30,631 nt of DNA, from NCBI GenBank assembly GCA_032718475.1, contig JAUCBJ010007103.1, positions 1-30,631 on the forward strand, in the 5' to 3' direction. Shown in pieces: positions 9,415-18,676 of the stretch. Positions within the stretch are counted from its first letter, which is position 1; every line of letters begins with the position of its first letter. The notes below the pieces were generated by a model. It saw nothing but the letters and a program-made list of their open reading frames with translations. It did no database searches and was not told where the DNA came from. This DNA is from Nemertoderma westbladi. Lineage: Eukaryota; Xenacoelomorpha; Nemertodermatida; Nemertodermatidae. The position numbers were made by a program, and so were the translations under genes.

Positions 9415-10071
9415 AAACCGCAACACCCGGCGACGGAGAGTAATAGGGGGATTGCGAGTATCCCCAGCGGCGTGCGACCGAGCAGAGAGAGACAGGTTGA
9501 CGTCGTGAGAGGGCGGACGAAGCGTCGAGCCCGATCAGAAGAGGGAAGAAGAGTAGTGGAATTTAACCGGGAGGTCGACGAGAGATCTCACGAGCGGGAA
9601 TACTCCACTGAAAGGAGAAGGAGAGAAGACAGTAGTAGAAGTATCGCCGCGAACGATAGAAGAGCGAGGACGGATAGCGAGCCGTCGGTAGTCGAGATGA
9701 GAACAGAGAGTCAGTGGGGTCGAACTCCGGGAGATTGCCGTCGCCCCGGAGAGATGCGACCTGGCGAGGCGCATTACGCGCCGATGGAGGGGTACGCGAT
9801 GTACCGGTACGAAGATGAGAACAGTAGAGAGGGGGGTCGAAGAGAAACTTTCCGACGGAATATACCTACCGATCGAGAGTACGGTAGCCACGGGGAGGAC
9901 TATTCGAGAAGAATAAACTTCGATCCCGAGCGACACATGCAGACTGTAGGACATACTGTAGGCCTTACTGCACATACCATAGGCCATGCTGACAGAGGCA
10001 ATGTAGGCGATAAGGATAGCGCGGACAACGGGATTAAACCCGGAAGTCGCGGAATACATACCGGCGGGTAG
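9415..10071 (+). CDS. BEL/Pao element ORF3, Arg-rich segment (partial frame)
   Basis: This frame continues sensibly from the end of ORF2 if the frame changes at the AAAAGGGGGGG stretch (about 9354-9363). The product is very rich in Arg, Glu and Ser, hydrophilic and probably disordered, with an HTVGLTAHTIGH repeat-like patch near its end. It stops at 10069-10071 (TAG). The next frame over continues Pro-rich sequence (from about 10072 to 10224), again suggesting a one-base break at GGCGGGTAGG. I do not recognise a domain. There is no independent start codon in a good context, so it is better read as part of a longer Gag-like protein than as a separate gene. Confidence 0.55.
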   Translation, partial: KPQHPATESNRGIASIPSGVRPSRERQVDVVRGRTKRRARSEEGRRVVEFNREVDERSHEREYSTERRRREDSSRSIAANDRRARTDSEPSVVEMRTESQWGRTPGDCRRPGEMRPGEAHYAPMEGYAMYRYEDENSREGGRRETFRRNIPTDREYGSHGEDYSRRINFDPERHMQTVGHTVGLTAHTIGHADRGNVGDKDSADNGIKPGSRGIHTGG

Positions 10072-10173
10072 GCCAGAAGCTGATAGGCCTATACCGGTAC
10101 CAGTACAGCAGTATGACTACAGCATGCAGGGACATAACATATACCCAGGGGAGGGGGGAATTATTGCGGATAG

Positions 10174-13100
10174 GTGTATGGGCCCCAATATATTAACATC
10201 AACCCCAGTACCAAACATACCGGTGGGGGGGGGGGGCAGGGTGACATTCCCCCATCACAATATCAACAATATACCCCGATAGGAGCAAGAACAACGAGAC
10301 CCTTGGATGAAAATAGGTCGTGCGACACAGAAATATGGAGGGGGCCGCTACCCCCGATGACATATCCAAGTCAAAGGAAAGCTGGAAATAGGACAGACGG
10401 ACCGCACCAGACAGGAGAAACTATACAGCATCCATCGAACCCATTGGAAGCGCAGGCGATGGGGATGGCCACGTTGATCGATGCGTTGAAAACGAGGATC
10501 GAGTTACCACCCGTGGAACCATTCAAATTCGATGGGAGTAGGCCGGAAGAATATCTACAGTTTCGGCGCATGTATAGTAACGAAATACTAACAAAGAACT
10601 TGACGCAGGCGGAGTGCCTAAAGTATCTGCAAGTATACACGGGAGGCCCAGCATACGACATCGTGAGGCAATATCAAGGCATAGAGGGCGGCTTCACGAC
10701 AGCATGGCGGGCACTGGATAGGGAATACGGGCACCCGGCCAAGATCATCAGACAGACACTGAGAGGCATAACATCGGGTGGCCTACAGGATAATCCCGTT
10801 AGCATTAAGACGTTCGCTAACAAAGTCGAAAAGGCGCTAATCGTGCTGAAGACGCTAGACGCGCCATACGAGCTCAACGCGTCCAATAACATCACCACGA
10901 TAGCGCAGGCACTACCGAACTGGCTGCGCAACAAGTGGAGGAAAATCGCTTTCTCCACTCGAGACAAGAAGGGTGTGGAACCGGGTTTAGAAGAAATGTC
11001 AAGCTTCTTAAACTACGAGGCTGAACTAATAACTGACCCAGTCTATAGCGAAGATAGCCTGGGAAAGGGACCGAAGACGGATTACCATAGACCGAAACCA
11101 GAGCACAATACATCAAACGCATTACCGAGGCTCAGGCAATCATTGCCATATGCAGCGACGCAGGGGACTGCGAGTCCACAGATAGCCGAAAGTAAGACCA
11201 CACCATGGAACGGACAGGGGAACAATAACAACACGAATAAATATAACCCCAGTACGTCCAGTAGGCCGAATCCAAACAATAAGAATAGTAGGGACTTTGG
11301 TACAAACGCAGCTGCGATACGCGATGCACTGTATAAGGAGGGCTACGACCCAAAGAGCAAATGCCAGCTACACGCAAATGCGCTTCATCAAACCATGAAC
11401 TGCAGGTACTGGCAAGCGCTACCTAGGCAAGATCAGATAGATTATGCGTCGAGCAATAAGATCTGCTCGCGATGTGTGATGAGTGGACATAAAGCTAGGG
11501 AATGCAAGGAGAAGCCGGTCAAGTTTGGTCAAAGGAGAGGCCAAACGATGGCAACGAGCACAGTAGGGGCGAAGAAGAGAGGAACGGTGTTACTTGGAGT
11601 AGTACCCGTGCGAGTGATTGGAGAAGGCAATCGATCAGTAACAACACTAATGCTGGTTGATAGTGGAGCTGCCTTCACATTAGTCGAGGAATGGGTGGCC
11701 GAAGAGATAGGATTGAGAACGAGGCCAAGCAGAATGGCGGTAACAACCATCTCTAGCAAAGATGAGATCCTGGAGATGAGAACCGGACGGTGCGCAATTG
11801 CAGCAGTGGCACCGGGATGCGACTATGGGGCAACCATCGACCCCATCCAAGTGATAGAGTCAATTAATATCAATGCCAGGCGGCCAACCAACATCGAGGT
11901 CGAGCAATATAAATTCCTGGACGATATTGACTTCTCAATCCCAGATGTGGACGTTAGGAAGGTATCCATCATAGTAGGAATGGACTGCCCAACGGCCCAC
12001 GAAAGAATGCAAACGGTCTTCGGCGAAGACAAGCAGTGTGACCCGGTGGCGATATTAACACCATTCGGGTGGACGCTGAGTGGCCCAATCAAGAGCAAGA
12101 TACCATTTAGGATGTCGGAGACATCAGGATGCATGTTCGCGGGAACAATGCAGGAAATGGGTGATGAGGGAGCAGAGGAGCAGCTTAAAAGACTGCTCAG
12201 ACAAGATTTCGAGGGATTAAAGGAGACCGGGGTCGGGACCTCGGTGGAAGACAAACAGGCTCAGCAGAGCGTAGAGGAGTCTATGAAGTGCGACGAGGGG
12301 CGGTACACCATAGGAATGGTATGGAAACTACCGAAGTTACCACTGCCCGATAATAGAGGGATGGTACTCACGAGACTCCGCAAGCTGAAACAAACACTAA
12401 AACGGAGCCCCGAGAAGAATGAGTACATCCACAGAACGATTAAGAAGTACGTCGAGAAAGGGTGGGCCGTGGAGTTACCGGTCGACGAACCGAACACGGA
12501 CAGGACATATTACCTGCCACTCCACGTGGCTTTAGACCCAAAGAAAGGTAAACTGCGGATGGTAGTTGACGCATCGGCAAAGACCAACGGAAAATGCTTA
12601 AACGACTATCTGTTAGAAGGTCCAAACATATACAACTCGGGCATAGAGGTCCTACTTAGATTTAGGAATGGGAAACACGCCTTCACGTGTGACATAGAAG
12701 GCATGTTCAACCAAGTCCGTGTAACGGAGGAAGATAGCGATAGTCAACGCTTCTTATGGTATAACGGCGAGGAAGAACCGCCGATAATACCGGCATATAA
12801 GATGGTAGTACAAAACATGGGAGCCAAGTCGTCTTCATTTACGACGACTATGGCAGTGAGAGATACAGTGAAGGGGAAGGAAGATAGATACAGCACTAGG
12901 GCCGTCGATATGATTCGACGCGGCTTCTACGTAGACGACGGAATGGAGTCTGGAAATACGGTTAAGGAGATACTGGACACAGGGCGCGAGGTTCGCGACA
13001 TCCTAAAAGGATCCGGCTTTAACCTGACCAAATTCCAATCCAGTTCGAAAGAATTTATCAAGGCGATAGAGGACAAGAGACCAGAATCGACCATGGATAA

Positions 13101-13617
13101 TCCCACAACAGCCAAAGGGCAGGACATGGCGAACAGGAGAACAGAATCTCAACAGAAGGCATTGGGAATCGTGTGGAACAGAGAGACAGACGAACTGAAG
13201 TATCAGCTGAGCCAGGAGGGCGCAGACATCCACACGAAGAGGGGCTATGTATCGTATATAGCAAGGATATACGATCCCCTAGGCCTAGCATCCCCATTAT
13301 TAGTCACGGGGAAACAGATACTCAAGAGAGTATACAAATTGAAGGATGAGTGGGACGTAGAGGTACCAGAGGAAATCAAGAAACAGTGGAGTAAGTGGAC
13401 AGGAGACTTGGAGAAGATGGGAACATACAACATGCCACGAGTGTATTTCCCGGATGGGAACATGACGAATCTGGACCTACACATGTTCTCCGATGCGTCG
13501 TTGGAGGCGTACGGAGCGGCACTCTATTTAGTACAACGAGAGGGGGCTACAAGCCCAGACTGGCCTTTAGCAAAGCAAAGTCAACGCCGCCAGATTCAGC
13601 ATCAGTTCCCAAGTTAG
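10174..13617 (+). CDS. BEL/Pao Gag-protease-RT-RNase H (N-terminal part of Pol)
   Basis: The 1,147-codon frame starts at a GTG; the true entry is probably upstream, with a frame change at the G12 run 10225-10236. Residues ~90-290 form a BEL/Pao-type Gag (PFKFDGSRPEEYLQF). Zinc-binding Cys/His follows at C397 and a canonical CX2CX4HX4C knuckle at C431-C444. The aspartic protease has VDSGAAFTLV with catalytic D496. The RT has YLPLHVALDP, VVDASAK, motif A D840 (DIEGMF) and FYVDD with D921 and D922. RNase H starts at FSDAS (D1107). The frame ends within RNase H at TAG 13615-13617, and RNase H continues in the overlapping frame. Confidence 0.9.
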   Translation: MYGPQYININPSTKHTGGGGGQGDIPPSQYQQYTPIGARTTRPLDENRSCDTEIWRGPLPPMTYPSQRKAGNRTDGPHQTGETIQHPSNPLEAQAMGMATLIDALKTRIELPPVEPFKFDGSRPEEYLQFRRMYSNEILTKNLTQAECLKYLQVYTGGPAYDIVRQYQGIEGGFTTAWRALDREYGHPAKIIRQTLRGITSGGLQDNPVSIKTFANKVEKALIVLKTLDAPYELNASNNITTIAQALPNWLRNKWRKIAFSTRDKKGVEPGLEEMSSFLNYEAELITDPVYSEDSLGKGPKTDYHRPKPEHNTSNALPRLRQSLPYAATQGTASPQIAESKTTPWNGQGNNNNTNKYNPSTSSRPNPNNKNSRDFGTNAAAIRDALYKEGYDPKSKCQLHANALHQTMNCRYWQALPRQDQIDYASSNKICSRCVMSGHKARECKEKPVKFGQRRGQTMATSTVGAKKRGTVLLGVVPVRVIGEGNRSVTTLMLVDSGAAFTLVEEWVAEEIGLRTRPSRMAVTTISSKDEILEMRTGRCAIAAVAPGCDYGATIDPIQVIESININARRPTNIEVEQYKFLDDIDFSIPDVDVRKVSIIVGMDCPTAHERMQTVFGEDKQCDPVAILTPFGWTLSGPIKSKIPFRMSETSGCMFAGTMQEMGDEGAEEQLKRLLRQDFEGLKETGVGTSVEDKQAQQSVEESMKCDEGRYTIGMVWKLPKLPLPDNRGMVLTRLRKLKQTLKRSPEKNEYIHRTIKKYVEKGWAVELPVDEPNTDRTYYLPLHVALDPKKGKLRMVVDASAKTNGKCLNDYLLEGPNIYNSGIEVLLRFRNGKHAFTCDIEGMFNQVRVTEEDSDSQRFLWYNGEEEPPIIPAYKMVVQNMGAKSSSFTTTMAVRDTVKGKEDRYSTRAVDMIRRGFYVDDGMESGNTVKEILDTGREVRDILKGSGFNLTKFQSSSKEFIKAIEDKRPESTMDNPTTAKGQDMANRRTESQQKALGIVWNRETDELKYQLSQEGADIHTKRGYVSYIARIYDPLGLASPLLVTGKQILKRVYKLKDEWDVEVPEEIKKQWSKWTGDLEKMGTYNMPRVYFPDGNMTNLDLHMFSDASLEAYGAALYLVQREGATSPDWPLAKQSQRRQIQHQFPS

Positions 13618-15569
13618 AATTGACAGCTGCGAGACTAGGAGTTAGAGCCACAGCCTACCTAGTGGATACTATTCCCAACATAGTGGAGACACACTACTGG
13701 ACGGACTCCATGGTAGTGCTTGGTTGGCTACATAACGAAAGGACGAGATACCCAATATTCGTCGCAAATAGAGTGGACGAAATAAGGGCGACCACAGAAC
13801 TGGAAAGGTGGCACTACTGCCCAACGGACGAGAACCCAGCGGACTTGTTATCACGGGGCGTGGCACGCCACACTTTCTTGAAGAAGGAAGTATTGTGGCA
13901 ACATGGGCCACAATTTCTGAGCGATAAGGAGGCCTGGCCGCCGATGAGAAAGGTGGACCCGGGCTCAGAAGTAGTGTCAGAAGGAGAAGAGGGAGATTCA
14001 GAGGGAGAAGAGATATACTCCCAGATGGTGAGGGAGATAAGGGACGTGCAACCTAAATCAGAAGAACTGTGCGATAACCCGACAGATAAACTCCTCAGCT
14101 ACAGCTCTAGTTGGTATAAGACCAAGAAATTAGTGGCGTACTGGAGAGCCTTCGGGAATTTCCTCGCGGGAGTTAGCAAGGACAAGAAGATCAGGACAAC
14201 CATAGATCTGGAAGGAGCGGCCAAGGCAGTCATCCGCTATGAACAACGGAAGAACTATGGCGACGAGGTGGAACGCGTCGGTAACCAACAGCACCTTCGA
14301 CGGGACAGCGAGCTGATCACGCTGTCGCCACAACTTAATGACGACGGGATTCTAGTAATGAATTCTAGGGTGGGATACAACAACAGCATAGTCGTACCAC
14401 CGAAACCCATCATCATTCCCACAGGATCGCCAATAGTCCACCAGATTATCTGGGACTCCCATAAGTCAATATTGCACGGGGGCACCAACCGAACCCTCAC
14501 GGAGATAAGGAGGACCTTTTGGGTCAAACAGTTGAGGAAGAAGGTAAAAGCGGTAGTGGGGCAGTGCCAGACCTGCCGACGAGTGAAGAAGGAGAGAGCC
14601 ATACAAGAGATGGCACCACTACCAGCGAGTAGAGTAAGACAGCATGACCCGCCATTTACGCATTGCGGTGTGGACATGTTCGGGCCGATAAAGATCAAAG
14701 TGATGCAACACACGGAGAAACGCTATGGCATTATCTTCGTATGCAACAACACACGTGCAGTAGGGATAGAACTCGCCCAAGATGCAACCGCATCAGCATT
14801 CATTAATGCTTTAGAAAGGTTTAGAGACCGCAAAGGTGGGACGATCGCAGTGATATACAGCGACAACGGCACCAATTTTGTGGGGGCAGAGAACGAGATG
14901 GCAGAGGCCTTGGATATCCTGAAAGGAGAAGAAGTCAGGGCAGCCATGAGGCGACAACAAGTAAAGTGGGAGAGAAGGACGCCGTATGCACCACATACAC
15001 TAGGATGCGTCGAGAGACTGGTGGGCAGTTCGAAGCGTCTCATGACGAAATTAATGAACACCCATATGGTCACAGAGGACGTCTTGAGAACAGTATTAGC
15101 GAAGTGTGAGGGTATCATTAATAGCAGACCACTATATCCGGAGAATGATGACCCTGAGTCACTAGACGTGCTGACGCCTAGCCATTTTCTAATGGAAAGG
15201 CCAGCGACCATCAATATGCGGGGTGTAGATCCAGACGACATACACTCCCGCCAAAGTTGGAAAGTTGCTAAAGCAATAAGCGCAGAGTATTGGAGGAGGT
15301 GGGTAGAAGAATACCTACCCACGCTCCATAAAAGAAGCAAGTGGAGGAAGCCGAAAAGGGAGTTAAGAGTAGGAGATCTCGTAATCGTTACGGATGATAC
15401 TATCATCAACAACCAGTGGCGGTTGGCGAGAGTTGTAGGCACTTACTCCGATGAGGACGGAAGAGTCCAATCGGTAGAAGTGCGGATAGGTGGTAAGATA
15501 GGTGCGAAGGACAGAAAAACCTACAGGAGAGCTGTAGGGAAATGCTGTCTGTTAGAAGGGGCACCTTAG
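13395..15569 (+). CDS. BEL/Pao RNase H C-terminus and integrase
   Basis: Meaningful sequence starts near 13548 (RLAFSKAKSTPP, then PKLELTAARLG and HYWTDSMVVLGWL), completing the RNase H begun in the preceding frame. Thus a one-base break lies at about 13546-13560. The integrase follows: an H-H-C-C zinc region (HKSILHGG ... CQTC), the catalytic core with D427 (GVDMFG), D490 (YSDNGTNF) and E540 (CVERLVG), and the C-terminal BEL/Pao tail (WRRWVEEYLPTLHKR, RVGDLVIV, WRLARVV). It integrates the cDNA into host DNA, giving the 5 bp duplication seen. The stop codon is at 15567-15569. The start at 13395 is only the limit of the open frame. Confidence 0.9.
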   Translation: MDRRLGEDGNIQHATSVFPGWEHDESGPTHVLRCVVGGVRSGTLFSTTRGGYKPRLAFSKAKSTPPDSASVPKLELTAARLGVRATAYLVDTIPNIVETHYWTDSMVVLGWLHNERTRYPIFVANRVDEIRATTELERWHYCPTDENPADLLSRGVARHTFLKKEVLWQHGPQFLSDKEAWPPMRKVDPGSEVVSEGEEGDSEGEEIYSQMVREIRDVQPKSEELCDNPTDKLLSYSSSWYKTKKLVAYWRAFGNFLAGVSKDKKIRTTIDLEGAAKAVIRYEQRKNYGDEVERVGNQQHLRRDSELITLSPQLNDDGILVMNSRVGYNNSIVVPPKPIIIPTGSPIVHQIIWDSHKSILHGGTNRTLTEIRRTFWVKQLRKKVKAVVGQCQTCRRVKKERAIQEMAPLPASRVRQHDPPFTHCGVDMFGPIKIKVMQHTEKRYGIIFVCNNTRAVGIELAQDATASAFINALERFRDRKGGTIAVIYSDNGTNFVGAENEMAEALDILKGEEVRAAMRRQQVKWERRTPYAPHTLGCVERLVGSSKRLMTKLMNTHMVTEDVLRTVLAKCEGIINSRPLYPENDDPESLDVLTPSHFLMERPATINMRGVDPDDIHSRQSWKVAKAISAEYWRRWVEEYLPTLHKRSKWRKPKRELRVGDLVIVTDDTIINNQWRLARVVGTYSDEDGRVQSVEVRIGGKIGAKDRKTYRRAVGKCCLLEGAP

Positions 15570-15714
15570 TGGAGTTAGAGAAGAGTTTAGTCGTCCAAGC
15601 TTTGGACTGAGGGGGGTGGGATTGAGGGCGAGGCGCCCTTCCCACACATAAAAAATAGAAAATAAAAATAAAATAATAGTACATAATAGGTACGCAGTTA
15701 GTAGGCAGAAGTTA

Positions 15715-16115
15715 GTCAGTAAGAGGGTACGTAGTACTGTCAGTTAGTTAGTTAGTTAGGAGGGTATGTAGTACCGCTAATTAGAGAGTTAGAGGGTACG
15801 TAGTACCGCTAGTTAGAGAGTTAGAGGGTACGTAGTACCGTTAGTTAGTTAGAGAGTTAGAGGGTACGTAGTACCGTTAGTTAGAGAGTTAGAGGGTACG
15901 TAATACCGTTAGTTAGAGAGAGAGTAAGAGTTAGAGGGTACGTAGTACCGTTAGTTAGAGAGTTAGAGGGTACGTAGTACCGTTAGTTAGAGAGAGAGTA
16001 AGAGTTAGAGGGTACGTAGTACCGTTAGTTAGAGAGAGAGTAAGAGTCAGAGGGTACGTAGTACCGTTAGTTAGTTAAAGAGAGCAAGAGTTAGTTAGAA
16101 AGTATGTAGTACTAG
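15715..16115 (+). repeat. tandem array of ~33 bp units with GGTACGTAGTACC core
   Basis: About eleven imperfect copies of a unit of 30-45 bp. Each has GGGTAC-GTA-GTACC, a 5 bp inverted repeat with 3-nt loop, followed by GTTAGTTAGAGAG spacers of variable length. It lies in the non-coding gap between integrase and the downstream ORF of the LTR element. Confidence 0.9.
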
Positions 16116-16495
16116 TTAGTAAGAGATAGAGATAGAGGTAGAAGGGTATATATGGTATAGATATCGGTTAGTAATTAGTAGCGAGAGGGGGGCATATGAG
16201 TATAGCTGGATAAATCGTGTGGCCACGCGACGCATACTGTTGTACTGCACAGGCCCACAGAGTAGGCCAGAATGTGGATTAGGAGATAAATAATCCATAG
16301 GCAGTAGCAAGTAATAGGAAACAGTAAGGTAGTAGGATTAAAATCAGATCAAAATAAATAGGATAAATAGGGCTAAGAAGGGGAACAAATTATGGTAACA
16401 GTAATAAGAAAATATAGGCTATTTAACTCAGAAATTCAGAAAGAGATAGGCCATCGAACTGAACTTAAACCACCTAAACCCATCACTCATCACGT

Positions 16496-17806
16496 TTGCG
16501 CCTTGGCAAGGCACCACCTACTGGTGAGCGATCGGGCAGAGTTCGAGATGGCAGGCAAACTAGATGGGAGAGGAGAGAAGCAGAAGAGAGGGAAGAGGAA
16601 GCCAGGGCGCAGAGCTACGGCTTTGAGGAACAAACGACCTTAGACGAACTTCGTTGGGCTTCGTCAGGGAGTTCGGGGGAGTCTCTAGGGAAAGAACTGG
16701 GGTGGACGGTGGGATCACCGAGACAGTCGACGTCGGGATTGCAAGCGATGCCCATACCAGCGGGCGCCGAGGGTGATCAACCGCAAAGGAAGCTAGGGGA
16801 GCTTGAGGAATGGAGAGTTACGGGCAAGAACCAAGGCGGGAAGGGATATAGTGGGTCCACCGGGATACCGGGGTTGGGACCACTGCGAGAGGAGGACGAG
16901 GACGACGACGAGTTTGGAGAGATGCCGCCCATCGAGAGGATAGGCCACTCGGACACGGACTGGGTTGGCGGGAGGGTGGTGCCGGCCAGTGGGGCAAGGG
17001 CCTTCTGGGATAGATCCGGCAAGCAGACCTGGGTGCACGAGGAGCCGGCGATGGATTTCGCGGGGAGCACTATCAGGTTGGGCGAGCAACCGGGGACGGC
17101 ACCACGGGTAGTATTCGGGGAGACGATGCCCGAGAGGGATGGAGAGATCGACGTAGACAGGGACACCAACGTGCAGAAGTTCGCCTACCAGCGACTCCAC
17201 AGACCGCGGAGATCGCTTGGGACGAAAGACGACGTGGGGCGGGAGACATTGGTACTCGGTTGCGACTACTGTGGGAGACAGACCCACCAGGAAAGGAGCT
17301 GTTTGTACCGGTTCCAAAAGGGAACCTTTTGTCTCTACTGCCGCGAGTCAAGCCACAGGATGGGGGCGTGTCCACGGTTGCACAACCGATGTCCGAAGTG
17401 CAACTTTCGGGGACACTACGGACGCCAGTGCGACTGGATGGACGACGAAGAGAAGTTCAGGAGATTCGAGGAGTGGGCCGACGTCGGGGCCATGACGCGC
17501 CAACGCATGAAGGCCCAGGAGTTCAAGTGGGGTTTCTTCCTTATCAATCAGGAGGCTCACATGGAAATCATAAAGCGGAGGCTACCGTTTACCTATCAAG
17601 AGGTAGCAACGGCGGCGTCGTATGCCGGAGTGATGAATACACAAAGATATTTGGACAGGTGGACGCCACAGAACCGAGGGGAGTTTAGGGATTTCTTGGC
17701 GGAGCACGTGCCGCGAGCAATGAAGATGATCCTATATGAGACGCCACCAGGGGGAGACAGCAGGGCCACTCGGAGGGGCCACCGGCGAAGCGATATCGGG
17801 CACTAA
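16496..17806 (+). CDS. post-pol ORF with three CCHC zinc knuckles
   Basis: The open frame of 436 codons lies between integrase and the 3' LTR. It contains three consecutive CX2CX4HX4C knuckles starting at C256, C279 and C299 (CDYCGRQTHQERSC, CLYCRESSHRMGAC, CPKCNFRGHYGRQC), the type that binds nucleic acid in retroviral nucleocapsids. An acidic, Gly-rich region precedes them and a helical Trp/Arg-containing region follows. No signal peptide or membrane segment is seen, so it is not env-like. The open frame begins at TTG. Candidate starts are ATG 16748 in frame, or ATG 16548 in another frame with a shift near 16565. After the stop (17804-17806) another frame continues sensibly to a TAG at 17959-17961, with a KKRPREED basic patch. 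The function is unknown. Confidence 0.7.
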   Translation: MRLGKAPPTGERSGRVRDGRQTRWERREAEEREEEARAQSYGFEEQTTLDELRWASSGSSGESLGKELGWTVGSPRQSTSGLQAMPIPAGAEGDQPQRKLGELEEWRVTGKNQGGKGYSGSTGIPGLGPLREEDEDDDEFGEMPPIERIGHSDTDWVGGRVVPASGARAFWDRSGKQTWVHEEPAMDFAGSTIRLGEQPGTAPRVVFGETMPERDGEIDVDRDTNVQKFAYQRLHRPRRSLGTKDDVGRETLVLGCDYCGRQTHQERSCLYRFQKGTFCLYCRESSHRMGACPRLHNRCPKCNFRGHYGRQCDWMDDEEKFRRFEEWADVGAMTRQRMKAQEFKWGFFLINQEAHMEIIKRRLPFTYQEVATAASYAGVMNTQRYLDRWTPQNRGEFRDFLAEHVPRAMKMILYETPPGGDSRATRRGHRRSDIGH

Positions 17807-17961
17807 TAACGCCAGCGCCCAAGGAGCCAACAACCGGAATCAGTAGGGAGGTGGCGGCGAAAGTCCGAAGGCAGAAAGCGGATCCCAGAGGAGCGGTAGT
17901 AACCAAGAAACGACCCAGGGAAGAGGACGCCAGAGGGAACTACCTCCAGAGCGACAAATAG

Positions 17962-18638
17962 GTTCCCAGGGCCGGGGGAGAGAAACTGAGACTTGGACGT
18001 GGTACGCCTGGAAGGCGCCGCGTGGGACGTACGAACTATTAAGTACAAATTAAACTGATGCAAAATAATTAAATAAGTGCAATTATATGTACGTACGTAG
18101 TAATCAGTAGTTTAGCAATAAAAATATACGTTTGGAGTAAGTACTATAGTCATACAACCTTTCTCAATTAGCTACTGGGACTGGAGGGCTAACTGACTAT
18201 GGCACTAGGGACGAGACGCCAGACGATTTCACACTTCTTGAGTGCGACGGCACAGGAGGGGGGGGGGGGTGAGACTCGTCAGAAGGGATAGGCGGGTAGT
18301 CAAAGAGAGACGGAGCAACAGTGCGAAGTGCGGAGAGAGTGCAGATGCAATTCTAGTGTGGGGGGGGGGGGAATAAGAGGCTGAGTGAGGGACGGGGAGG
18401 TCCGAGGGTATGCGAGAGTTAGGGTGAGAGTGGAGAAGAGATAGAGCGAAAGTGTTGGGGAAACAAAAGTCGTGTGAGAGGTGAGCGCGATCGGCCCGAC
18501 ATGGGACGCCAGGCATACAGGGTAGCGTTATCATACCCATAGGGAGCGGCCTGGAAAGCCGGCTCCGAGAGAAAAGAATTCCACCCCACACCCGATACTA
18601 GATCGGGATCCAGCGGGATTGTAGCGCACTTTAGGTGG
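17962..18638 (+). other. non-coding 3' region of the LTR element
   Basis: No ORF is supported. It contains two G12 runs (18258-18269, 18360-18371) and generally purine-rich sequence with many GAGAG motifs. Confidence 0.6.
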
Positions 18639-18667
18639 ATGCTATCTTCTCACCGGGAAGATAGCAT
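18639..18667 (+). promoter_or_regulatory. 11 bp stem-loop abutting the polypurine tract
   Basis: ATGCTATCTTC pairs perfectly with GAAGATAGCAT around a 7-nt loop (TCACCGG). It ends one base before the polypurine tract. It may structure the RNA around plus-strand priming; this is an inference. Confidence 0.75.
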
Positions 18668-18676
18668 GGGGGGGAG
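18668..18676 (+). promoter_or_regulatory. polypurine tract
   Basis: GGGGGGGAG lies directly before the 3' LTR, the expected position and composition for the plus-strand primer. Confidence 0.85.

Noticed and set aside
13395-13617. Programmed -1 frameshift joining RT/RNase H to integrase
   Set aside because: The break lies inside RNase H, no clear slippery heptamer with a downstream structure was seen, and other breaks in the element look like random indels.
16496-17806. Envelope gene after pol
   Set aside because: No signal peptide, membrane segment or glycosylation-rich region; instead it has three CCHC knuckles.
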